Shown here piece after piece: positions 1 through 6,570 of a stretch of DNA of 54,293 bases. The DNA comes from Chloroflexota bacterium. GTDB taxonomy: Bacteria; Chloroflexota; Anaerolineae; Anaerolineales; Villigracilaceae. The position numbers were made by a program, and so were the translations under genes. The notes under the pieces are model-generated. The model did no database searches and had not been told where the DNA came from. It worked only from the letters and a program-made list of their open reading frames with translations. The stretch spans positions 1 to 54,293 of the forward strand of contig JAEWVF010000060.1 in the NCBI GenBank assembly GCA_023459215.1, read 5' to 3'. Position 1 is the stretch's first letter, and each line of letters opens with the position of its first letter.

Positions 1-248
1 ACCTGGGCTTCGCCGCCGCTGGGGTGCAGGATGCCGGTCAGGATTTTGATTGTGGTTGACTTGCCCGCGCCATTCGGGCCGATAAAGCCAAGCAGTTCGC
101 CGTTTTCCATCTCGAACGACAGGTCGCGCACCGCTTCGACGGTGTTGTACTTTGGCCGGAAAAGCGACTTTACCGAGCCGCCCAAGCCGGCGGCTTTGCG
201 CTTGGATTGGAAAGTTTTGTTGAGGTGGGAAACCTGAATGGCGGGCAT
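1..248 (-). CDS. ABC transporter ATP-binding protein, N-terminal part (cut by window edge)
   Basis: Reading leftward from the ATG at 248, the protein starts MPAIQVSHLNKTF and reaches a Walker A motif, GPNGAGKST, at about residues 61-69, followed by IKILTGILHPSGGEA. This is the nucleotide-binding subunit of an ABC transporter, and the sequence style (long loop before the Walker A, IKILTGIL) is that of ABC-2 type exporters of the NatA/DrrA kind. Only about 82 codons are present, so the signature motif and Walker B lie outside the window. A strong sigma-70-type promoter (341-368, minus strand) and a perfect hairpin in the leader (295-333) precede it. The substrate cannot be told. Confidence 0.9.
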   Translation of the reverse strand, partial: MPAIQVSHLNKTFQSKRKAAGLGGSVKSLFRPKYNTVEAVRDLSFEMENGELLGFIGPNGAGKSTTIKILTGILHPSGGEAQ

Positions 249-294
249 GCTGGCAGCTTTCTGTTGTTGGGTGGTGGATTTGGGGGATTAAAGC

Positions 295-333
295 GTCACA
301 CGGCAGGATGAGGGGGGCATCCTGCCGTGTGAC
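295..333. repeat. Perfect 16-bp inverted repeat in the ABC gene leader
   Basis: GTCACACGGCAGGATG (295-310) and its exact reverse complement (318-333) enclose a 7-nt loop. The element begins about 7 nt downstream of the -10 hexamer of the leftward promoter (341-346), so it would occupy roughly +1 to +40 of the ABC transporter transcript. No T-run follows on either strand, which argues against a terminator. It could be an operator for a dimeric regulator or a 5' stabilising hairpin. Confidence 0.75.
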
Positions 334-340
334 AAAGGCA

Positions 341-368
341 ATTATATGCATTCTGTTTTTTGTGTCAA
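341..368 (-). promoter_or_regulatory. Sigma-70-type promoter for the ABC transporter gene
   Basis: On the minus strand there is TTGACA (363-368), a 16-bp spacer and TATAAT (341-346). Both hexamers match the consensus fully. Transcription would start near 334 and run left into the perfect inverted repeat and then the ATG at 248. Confidence 0.75.
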
Positions 369-454
369 GGTTTTTTCCAGTTTTTGCCAAAATTGGTGAC
401 TCAACCTGTGCGCTGTTCGCGGTGGTTTCCTGAAACTGTCATTGTTTCGGCATT

Positions 455-482
455 TTGTATGCTCGATAGCCTATGCTATAAT
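455..482 (+). promoter_or_regulatory. Extended -10 promoter of minC
   Basis: TTGTAT (455-460), a 16-bp spacer and TATAAT (477-482) preceded by TGC, giving an extended -10. The predicted start near 489 lies only about 5 nt before the minC ATG at 494, and no Shine-Dalgarno is present, so the message would be nearly leaderless. Confidence 0.65.
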
Positions 483-493
483 CGTCCCAATCT

Positions 494-1165
494 ATGAGCG
501 ACTCTTCCCTGGTGCAAATTAAAGGCCTGAAAGACGGTTTGCTGGTGACCCTGGGCGATGCCGCCTGGACGGTTCTTCAGGAGGCGCTCCTGACTCACAT
601 CGAACAGCAGCCCTCCTTCTTCCAGGGGGCGCGGGTGGCGCTGGATGTTGGCAACCAGGTGTTGAAGTCGTCCGAGTTGTCGGCCCTGCGCGATACGCTT
701 TCGGAGCGCAATATTATTTTATGGGCGATTTTGTCCAACTCACCAACGACGGAGAACACCGCCCAACTGCTCGGACTGGCGACGCGCATCCACAAATCCC
801 AACCGACGGAGATTCGCGCGGCAAAAGGCATCGATCATGAGTCGGCCTTGTGGGTTGCGCGTACCCTGCGTTCGGGGGTGCGGATCGAATATCCTGGTAA
901 CGTGGTAATTGTCGGCGATGTCAACCCTGGCGCTGAAGTGATTGCCAGCGGTAGCGTTGTCGTTTGGGGCCGTTTGCGCGGCGTAGTCCATGCCGGGGCG
1001 CAAGGCGACCGTGACGCGACCGTTTGCGCGTTGGACTTATCCCCGACACAGTTGAGAATAGCAGGCGAAATTGCGGTAGCCCCTGCCCGCCAGGGGACGC
1101 CCAGACCCGAAGTGGTACATTTAAAGAATGGCCGTTTGCAGGCCGAACCCTGGACGCCGGGTTAG
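494..1165 (+). CDS. minC: Septum site-determining protein MinC
   Basis: 223 aa. MinC inhibits FtsZ polymerisation and, bound to MinD, keeps the Z ring away from the poles. The C-terminal half (about residues 125-215) shows the MinC beta-helix pattern: GVRIEYPGNVVIVGDVNPGA, then ASGSVVVWGRLRGVVHAGA and repeating hydrophobic turns. The N-terminal half is weakly conserved, as usual. It is followed directly by minD (9-nt gap) and minE, which confirms the assignment. The start at 494 follows a strong extended -10 by 11 nt without a ribosome binding site. Confidence 0.9.
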   Translation: MSDSSLVQIKGLKDGLLVTLGDAAWTVLQEALLTHIEQQPSFFQGARVALDVGNQVLKSSELSALRDTLSERNIILWAILSNSPTTENTAQLLGLATRIHKSQPTEIRAAKGIDHESALWVARTLRSGVRIEYPGNVVIVGDVNPGAEVIASGSVVVWGRLRGVVHAGAQGDRDATVCALDLSPTQLRIAGEIAVAPARQGTPRPEVVHLKNGRLQAEPWTPG

Positions 1166-1174
1166 GAGAAACGA

Positions 1175-1969
1175 ATGACAGGAAAAGTACTTACCATCAC
1201 ATCTGGCAAGGGCGGGGTTGGCAAGACCACCGCAGTTGCCAACCTGGCTGTTGCCCTGGCGGCAGACGGAAAAAAAGTCGTCTGTATCGATGGCGACATC
1301 GGTTTGCGCAACCTGGACGTGGTGATGGGCCTGGAGAATCGGATTGTTTATGACCTGGTCGATGTGGTCGAGGGTCGCTGTAAAACCCGCCAGGCGATGA
1401 TTCGCGACAAACGCCTGCCGGAGCTTTTCCTGATCCCCGCCGCCCAGACTCGCGACAAGAATGCGGTTTCGCCCAGCGATATGGTTCGCCTGTGTGATGA
1501 ATTGCGCCAGGAAGTGGATTGGATTTTGATTGATTCGCCAGCCGGCATCGAGCGCGGTTTCCGTAACGCGATTGCCCCGGCGGACAAGGTTTTGATTATC
1601 ACCAACCCTGAGATGTCGGCGGTGCGCGATGCCGACCGGGTGGTTGGTTTGCTGGAGGCCGAAGAGAAAGGCGCGCCCTCGCTGGTGGTCAATCGTCTCA
1701 ACCCGGCCATGGTCAAGCGCGGCGACATGCTTTCGGTCGATGACGTTTACGATTTACTGCGCATCGATGTGATTGGGATTGTCCCGGAAGATGAAAACGT
1801 GATCGTGGCCTCCAATAAAGGTGTCCCGTTGGCGCTCGAAGCCAAAAGCCGCGCGGGTCAGGCTTTTCGCAACATTTCCCGGCGCTTGAACGGCGAGCAG
1901 GTTCCGTTTCTGGAACTCGAATCGCAGGGCTTGTGGGATCGCCTGACGCGCCTGGCAGGCAGGAGGTAG
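1175..1969 (+). CDS. minD: Septum site-determining protein MinD (ATPase)
   Basis: 264 aa. MinD is a ParA-type ATPase that binds the membrane as an ATP dimer and recruits MinC. The deviant Walker A SGKGGVGKTT lies at about residues 10-19, followed by the family segment DGDIGLRNLDVVMGLENR and the Walker B-like VDWILIDSPAGIE. The last residues (LWDRLTRLAGRR) can form the basic amphipathic helix that anchors MinD to the membrane. AGGAGA precedes the ATG. It lies between minC and minE in one operon; the minE ATG comes 3 nt after its stop. Confidence 0.97.
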   Translation: MTGKVLTITSGKGGVGKTTAVANLAVALAADGKKVVCIDGDIGLRNLDVVMGLENRIVYDLVDVVEGRCKTRQAMIRDKRLPELFLIPAAQTRDKNAVSPSDMVRLCDELRQEVDWILIDSPAGIERGFRNAIAPADKVLIITNPEMSAVRDADRVVGLLEAEEKGAPSLVVNRLNPAMVKRGDMLSVDDVYDLLRIDVIGIVPEDENVIVASNKGVPLALEAKSRAGQAFRNISRRLNGEQVPFLELESQGLWDRLTRLAGRR

Positions 1970-1972
1970 TCG

Positions 1973-2236
1973 ATGCCTTCCTTCTTCGAACGACTCACCG
2001 GCAAGAAAAGCGCATCCAGCGCCAAGGAGCGTTTGCAATTGGTGCTTATTCATGACCGGGTCGACCTGACCCCGGCAGTTCTGGAGTCTTTAAAAGAAGA
2101 ACTCCTGGCAGTGATCTCGCGCCATATCGATATCGACCCATCCAGCGTCCATGTCGAGTTGGCCTCGGAAGGCCGCAGCCAGCGGCTCGTGGCGGATATC
2201 CCGTTGAAGCCCGCCGGTCGCCGCCGGGCTGGATAG
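1973..2236 (+). CDS. minE: Cell division topological specificity factor MinE
   Basis: 87 aa, the usual MinE length. MinE stimulates the MinD ATPase and sets the position of the MinCD zone. The segment SAKERLQLVLIHDRVDLTP matches the anti-MinCD helix/strand (family pattern A-x-x-R-L-x-L-x-L-x-x-D-R), and the rest (ISRHIDIDPSSVHVEL) matches the topological specificity domain. It is the third gene of the min operon, with GGAGG just before the ATG inside the minD stop region. An N-terminal FFERLTG could be the membrane-targeting helix. Confidence 0.95.
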   Translation: MPSFFERLTGKKSASSAKERLQLVLIHDRVDLTPAVLESLKEELLAVISRHIDIDPSSVHVELASEGRSQRLVADIPLKPAGRRRAG

Positions 2237-2266
2237 TTTATTGTTCTTTGACATAAGCAGGAAAAA

Positions 2267-3394
2267 ATGAGTCGCGGAGGTTTTTGGCGTTATTTTGATT
2301 TTTCATTGGTGGGGGCGATGACAATTTTGGTGATTATTGGCGTCACCATGATTCGTTCTGCAATTGCCGGGAACATCGAGTTGACAACCACCACCCCGCT
2401 GGTGAATCGCCAGATTATCTTTGGCGTGGCGGGCTTTGTCATGTTGTTGGTGATGGCGGCCATCGATTATCGCATTTGGAGTTCGCTCAGTTTACAGTTA
2501 TACATCGGAATTATCCTTGTTTTGCTGGCGTTGAACATTATCGGCGGCGCGTTGTTTGGCTCGGCGCGCTGGTTCCAGACAGCCTTGGTCAACATTCAGC
2601 CTTCGGAATTCGCCAAGATTGTAATGATCCTGGTCATGTCCGATTTCTTTTCCAAGCGCTTGCATTTGATGAGCGACCCGAATTGGACCATCCGCAGCTT
2701 TCTGATGATGATGGGCATTACGATCTGGGTCCTGCTTCAGCCGAACCTGAGCACTTCGATTGTGCTTTTTGTGCTCTGGTTTGTGCTTTTGTGGATTGCC
2801 GGTCTGCCTGTAAAACACCTGATTGCTTATGGCTTGACCGGCCTGGCAGTCATCTCGATCAGCTTCCCGCTGTTGGTGGAGTTTGGCGTTTTGCAGGAGT
2901 ACCAGTTGCGGCGCATCACCACCTTTATTGCGCCTGATCCGAACGCCCGTTACGGCGATACCTACAATATCGAACAAGCCCTGATTTCGATTGGCTCCGG
3001 CGGTTGGTTTGGACAGGGATACGGCCAGGGGCCGCAAGTCCAGTTGCGTTTCCTGAAAGTGCGCTGGTCGGACTTTATCTTTTCGGCGACGGCTCACGAG
3101 TTGGGCTTTATCGGCGCCTTGCTGATTATCCTGCTGATGGCTTTTGTTGTTTATCGCTGTCTGTGGGCGGCGCGAGTCGCCCCGGACACGTTTGGCGCGC
3201 TGGTTTGTTATGGGGTTGCCACCCTGATTGCTTTCCAGGCGCTGGTTAACCTGGGCGTTAATTTAAAGCTGCTGCCTGCGACGGGTCTGACATTGCCATT
3301 CGTCAGTTATGGCGGTAGTTCGCTGTTTGCCAATATGATGGCGATTGGCCTGGTTGAAAGTGTTATTATGCGCCGCAAGGTGATTGAATCTTAG
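2267..3394 (+). CDS. rodA: SEDS-family peptidoglycan polymerase RodA (RodA/FtsW)
   Basis: 375 aa multispanning membrane protein. SEDS proteins polymerise glycan strands from lipid II: RodA for elongation with PBP2, FtsW for septation. Family motifs are clear: IQPSEFAKIVMI (about residues 111-122), the large extracytoplasmic loop with YQLRRITTFIAPDP and ISIGSGGWFGQGYGQG, and the C-terminal LLPATGLTLPFVSYGGSS. Its place right after minCDE and the short length favour RodA over FtsW, but sequence alone does not settle this. It starts 30 nt after minE and is probably co-transcribed. Confidence 0.88.
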   Translation: MSRGGFWRYFDFSLVGAMTILVIIGVTMIRSAIAGNIELTTTTPLVNRQIIFGVAGFVMLLVMAAIDYRIWSSLSLQLYIGIILVLLALNIIGGALFGSARWFQTALVNIQPSEFAKIVMILVMSDFFSKRLHLMSDPNWTIRSFLMMMGITIWVLLQPNLSTSIVLFVLWFVLLWIAGLPVKHLIAYGLTGLAVISISFPLLVEFGVLQEYQLRRITTFIAPDPNARYGDTYNIEQALISIGSGGWFGQGYGQGPQVQLRFLKVRWSDFIFSATAHELGFIGALLIILLMAFVVYRCLWAARVAPDTFGALVCYGVATLIAFQALVNLGVNLKLLPATGLTLPFVSYGGSSLFANMMAIGLVESVIMRRKVIES

Positions 3395-3413
3395 CTCTTT
3401 GGAGGTTTGTTGT

Positions 3414-4895
3414 ATGGATTTATCCCCCGTTCGGGTGCGTTTTGCGCCCTCCCCAACCGGGCGTATGCATATTGGCAATGCCCGTTCCGCCCTTTATCCT
3501 TTCCTTTTGGCCCGCCGCACCGGCGGAACGTTCATCCTGCGCATCGAGGATACTGACCAGAAGCGCTATGATCCCAATGCCGAACAGGAGTTGATCGAAG
3601 GCTTGCGCTGGCTGGGCCTGGATTACGATGAAGGCCCGGACATCGGCGGCCCGAACGGCCCCTACCGTCAGACCGAGCGCCGCGAGATTTACCATGAATA
3701 TGCCTGGAAGCTGGTCGAGATGGGCCACGCCTTCCCCTGTTTCTGTACGCCGGAACGGCTGGCCCAGGTGCGCCAGGAGCAAATGGCGGCCAAGCAAAAC
3801 CCGCGTTACGATGGTCACTGTCGCGGCCTCGACCCGGATGAAGCCCGCCGCCGCGCCCAATCGGGCGAGAAGTTTGTCATCCGCTTCAAGATGCCCAAGG
3901 AAGGTTCGATCACCGCCACCGACTTGCTGCGCGGCCCCATCACGACGGAGAACTCAGCCCTCGACGATTCCGTGCTATTGAAATCCGATGGCCTGCCGAC
4001 TTATCACCTGGCGGCGATGGTCGATGATCAGTTGATGGGCATTACCCATGTCATTCGCGGCTCCGAGTGGCTGCCGTCGATGCCGCTGCACATGCACGTT
4101 ATCCGCGCTTTCGGCTGGACTGCTCCGCAGTTCGCCCATCTCTCGGTCTTCCTGAAACCGTCCGGGAAGGGCAAATTGAGCAAACGCGACAGCGCCCAGG
4201 CCATCAAAGATGGTTACTCCATTTTCCTGGGCGATATGAAGGAATTGGGCTATACCCCCGAAGGTGTGCTGAACTGGATTGCCCTGATGGGTTGGGGCGT
4301 TTCCGAAGATGACATCCTGACCCTGGACGATATGATTGCCCGATTCAGCCTGGACAACGTCACGCCTTCGCCGGCGGCGATCAACTTTGCCAAGCTCGAC
4401 CATTTCAACGGCACCCATATCCGCCTGTTGCAGGTGGATGACCTGGCTGCGCGCGTCAAGCCTTTCCTGGCTGGGGCGGGCTACAGCGTGGACGATGCCA
4501 AACTGCTCAAAATTATTCCACTCATTCGCGAGCGCCTGGTTACGCTGGATGACAGCATTCCGTTTGCGGGCTTTTTCTTCAAGGAAGATGTTTCCCCTGA
4601 GCCGCAGGAACTGGTTGCCAAGGACCTGACCCCGGCCCAATCGGCGGAGGTGGCCCGCAAGGCGCTCGAGATCCTCTCGGGGCTGGCGGATATTTCGCAT
4701 GCCAGCGCCGAGCCGCCCCTGCGTCAGTTCGTCGAAAAATCGGGATTGCACCCCAACCAGGTTTTCGGCATCCTGCGTGTGGCGGTAACCGGTCAAAAGG
4801 TCAGCCCGCCGCTGTTCGAAAGCATGGAAATCATTGGCCGCGAAACCGTCCTGGCGCGCATTCGCCGGGCGGTGGATACGCTCTCGGCGATGTAG
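3414..4895 (+). CDS. gltX: Glutamyl-tRNA synthetase
   Basis: 493 aa class I aminoacyl-tRNA synthetase that charges tRNA-Glu. The HIGH-type motif appears as RFAPSPTGRMHIGNARSA (about residues 9-26) and the KMSKS-type motif as GKLSKRDS near residues 253-260. The Rossmann fold, EDTDQKR segment and C-terminal anticodon-binding domain are all present at full length. An ATG lies 30 nt upstream in frame, but the one at 3414 has GGAGG (3401-3405) at 8-nt spacing and fits the family N-terminus MDLSPVRVRFAPSPTG, so I chose it. A bidirectional terminator follows. Confidence 0.97.
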   Translation: MDLSPVRVRFAPSPTGRMHIGNARSALYPFLLARRTGGTFILRIEDTDQKRYDPNAEQELIEGLRWLGLDYDEGPDIGGPNGPYRQTERREIYHEYAWKLVEMGHAFPCFCTPERLAQVRQEQMAAKQNPRYDGHCRGLDPDEARRRAQSGEKFVIRFKMPKEGSITATDLLRGPITTENSALDDSVLLKSDGLPTYHLAAMVDDQLMGITHVIRGSEWLPSMPLHMHVIRAFGWTAPQFAHLSVFLKPSGKGKLSKRDSAQAIKDGYSIFLGDMKELGYTPEGVLNWIALMGWGVSEDDILTLDDMIARFSLDNVTPSPAAINFAKLDHFNGTHIRLLQVDDLAARVKPFLAGAGYSVDDAKLLKIIPLIRERLVTLDDSIPFAGFFFKEDVSPEPQELVAKDLTPAQSAEVARKALEILSGLADISHASAEPPLRQFVEKSGLHPNQVFGILRVAVTGQKVSPPLFESMEIIGRETVLARIRRAVDTLSAM

Positions 4896-4901
4896 TAAAC
4901 C

Positions 4902-4943
4902 ATCAAAAAACTGGCTGCCTTTCACGGTAGCCAGTTTTTTGAT
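4902..4943. terminator. Bidirectional intrinsic terminator between gltX and the PPOX gene
   Basis: ATCAAAAAACTGGCT (4902-4916) pairs with AGCCAGTTTTTTGAT (4929-4943). The A-run and T-run flank the stem, so it can stop transcription from both gltX (rightward) and the convergent PPOX-family gene (leftward). Confidence 0.9.
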
Positions 4944-4950
4944 TCGGGAT

Positions 4951-5379
4951 TTACCAGGATTTGATGCGCCTGGGCGTTATTTTGATGAGCAGGTTTTCCT
5001 CGGAATCGAGCCAGCTTTGCGGATCGGGGGCCAGGACTCCCTCCGCGCCTAAATACTTCATGTAAACACGTTCGATGCGGGCGCGGGTTTCGGCTTTGGG
5101 GGTGTTGACCAGTTCGGCGCTGCCTTCGATCATCACCGCGGCCATCTGGCCTTCAGCCTGCTCGACATCGATAACGATGGCGCACTTGGGATTGCGCTCC
5201 AGGTCGCTGATTTTGCGCGTCGAGCGGTAGGAACTGACCCAGACGAAGCCGTCCTCCCACAAGAACCAGACCGGGATAACATGCGGCTGGGCAGTGGGTG
5301 AGGCGGTAGCCAGGCGCGCCAACAGCGGACGGGCCAGGAATTCCTGCATGGCAGGGGTGATTTCAATCTTTGCTGGCAT
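4951..5379 (-). CDS. PPOX-family (pyridoxamine 5'-phosphate oxidase-like) FMN/F420-binding protein
   Basis: 142 aa. The protein has the split-barrel pattern of the PPOX superfamily: MPAKIEITPAMQEFLARP, LARLATASPTAQPHVIPVWF, the strand FVWVSSYRSTRKISDLERNP, then CAIVIDVEQ and a C-terminal ITPRRIKSW. Members bind FMN or F420 and reduce varied substrates; the exact reaction is unknown. The open frame extends further upstream, but the start at 5379 is preceded by AGGAGG and fits the family, while the upstream codons overlap the thioredoxin-like gene in another frame. It starts 13 nt after that gene's stop and is probably co-transcribed with it. Confidence 0.85.
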   Translation of the reverse strand: MPAKIEITPAMQEFLARPLLARLATASPTAQPHVIPVWFLWEDGFVWVSSYRSTRKISDLERNPKCAIVIDVEQAEGQMAAVMIEGSAELVNTPKAETRARIERVYMKYLGAEGVLAPDPQSWLDSEENLLIKITPRRIKSW

Positions 5380-5392
5380 GGGTTGCCTCCTG

Positions 5393-5980
5393 TTAATCGT
5401 GGAAAAATTCATCCAGTGGCGGGGCCATGTTTTCGGGGATATTTTCGCCCCACGCGCCGCCGTCGATAACTTCGCCGGTCGACTGGCCCTTTTCGTTGAC
5501 TTTGAAGAAGATTGGGATGGCCGGAACGTAAAAACCGCTTGCTTCATGCTCCCAGCCCCACAGGTCGACATCGACGCGGATCAGGTAGATATTCTTGAAG
5601 GCGGCCAGCATCAGTTCGTTTTCATCTGCCAAACTGGCAGATATGCTTTCGCAGGCCGGTCACCACTCCGCGTCGAATTCAACGATGGGCAGCAGGCCCA
5701 GTTCAAAGGCTTTTTGGGCGTGCTGGCCAAGCTGGTTGTCCAGGTCGCCGTTTGCCGGGTCGAGGGCGATGATGACCAGGCTGCCATTGGCCGGGTTGCC
5801 GGTTTCGGCCAGGGTTGGGCTGGCTCCGGGGAGCGGGATGACCGTTTCGGCGCTGGACGGTGGGCGGGTTGCTTTCTCAGGGGAACGGGTCGGAGTTGCC
5901 GTTTCTGGGAACAGGAAGCGGCAGGCCAGCAGTCCCAGCGAGAGCAGCAGGAGCGCGGCGAGTTTTGTCGGTGATTTCAT
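5393..5980 (-). CDS. Thioredoxin-like lipoprotein with in-frame UGA, probable selenoprotein (W-U-P-A-C)
   Basis: 195 aa if the TGA at 5660-5662 is read as selenocysteine. The N-terminus MKSPTKLAALLLLSLGLLAC is a lipoprotein signal (lipobox LLAC), then a Pro/Thr/Ser-rich linker, then a thioredoxin fold: LVIIALDP, AFELGLLPIVEFDAEW, UGA, PAC, ESISASLADENELM, and the cis-Pro region YVPAIPIFFKVNEKG. The UGA (residue 107) falls exactly on the first Cys of W-C-x-x-C, and Cys110 is kept. The frame continues without any other stop to 5393. A perfect hairpin starts 18 nt after the UGA. The gene start overlaps the stop of the DsbD-alpha-like gene by 1 nt. Alternatives are a nonsense mutation or a base error. 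Confidence 0.8.
5624..5662 (-). promoter_or_regulatory. Candidate bacterial SECIS element after the in-frame UGA
   Basis: On the minus strand the TGA (5662-5660) is followed by ATCTGCCA (5642-5635), the 3-nt loop GTT (5634-5632) and TGGCAGAT (5631-5624): an 8-bp perfect stem. There are 25 nt between the UGA and the loop, and the first loop base is G. Both fit the bacterial SECIS rules as I recall them (loop 16-37 nt from the UGA, G among the first two loop bases). The hairpin lies inside the reading frame, as bacterial SECIS elements do. Confidence 0.7.
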
Positions 5981-6570
5981 CAGGGGATGGCCTCCAGGTC
6001 TGGGATTTGGTCTGCACCGGGAACCTGGATGCTGACCGGCTTTTGGATGACCGGACGCAGGCAGGTGCTGCCGCTGCAACTCATGTAGGTGAGTCGGATT
6101 TCGACGGTTTGCGGCTGGTCGCCTTCGGGCAATTGCACCGGCAGGCGCAACGTGACCGGCCCGGACGGGTAAACGAGCAGTTCGCGCGGGTCGACGCTGG
6201 GGGTGTGCGGCGGCAGGCTTTCGCTGAGCGGGCCGCTGGCTTGCAGCGGCGAGTTGGCGGGCAGGCTCAGCAGGGTCGGACGCCCGACGCGGTTGATTCC
6301 GCTTTCGGGAATATCCTTGCTGTAGAGGTGGAAACCGGGCCGCAGCGGGGTGAAGGTGGCCGCCAGGACAAAATCACCGGCCTGGGTGCGCTCCAGCGAA
6401 ATGGCGACCCGCACCTCGGCCTCTTTCAACTCCGTCAGCGGGGTGGAACTGCCCGGCGCAAAATCCGGCTCGGGGGCGCAGGCAACGGCAAAAACCAACA
6501 GCGTTGCAAACGCCCCGAGCGCGGCGAACAGGCGCAGGGAGAGGGCGATCTCCCGCTTTTTATACATCAA
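5980..6570 (-). CDS. DsbD N-terminal (alpha) domain-like lipoprotein
   Basis: 196 aa. Signal peptide with lipobox (FAVAC) at about residues 27-31, then a beta-rich domain like the periplasmic alpha domain of the thiol:disulfide interchange protein DsbD: FHLYSKDIPESGINRVGRPT, then SGPVTLRLPVQLPEG, then LTYMSCSGSTCLRPV, where the two Cys match the redox pair of DsbD-alpha. DsbD normally joins this domain to a membrane beta domain and a thioredoxin-like gamma domain; here only alpha is present and the next gene supplies a thioredoxin. The start could also be the second ATG (6567). It overlaps the 3' end of glnA by about 11 nt. Confidence 0.78.
   Translation of the reverse strand: MMYKKREIALSLRLFAALGAFATLLVFAVACAPEPDFAPGSSTPLTELKEAEVRVAISLERTQAGDFVLAATFTPLRPGFHLYSKDIPESGINRVGRPTLLSLPANSPLQASGPLSESLPPHTPSVDPRELLVYPSGPVTLRLPVQLPEGDQPQTVEIRLTYMSCSGSTCLRPVIQKPVSIQVPGADQIPDLEAIP

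Noticed and set aside
295..333. Perfect inverted repeat as an intrinsic terminator
   Set aside because: No T-run on either strand, and it lies just downstream of a promoter instead of after a gene.
5393..5662. Treating the TGA at 5660-5662 as a normal stop, giving two short genes
   Set aside because: The downstream half would have to start at a TTG without a ribosome binding site, in the middle of a thioredoxin fold, and the TGA sits exactly on the active-site Cys with a SECIS-like hairpin after it.
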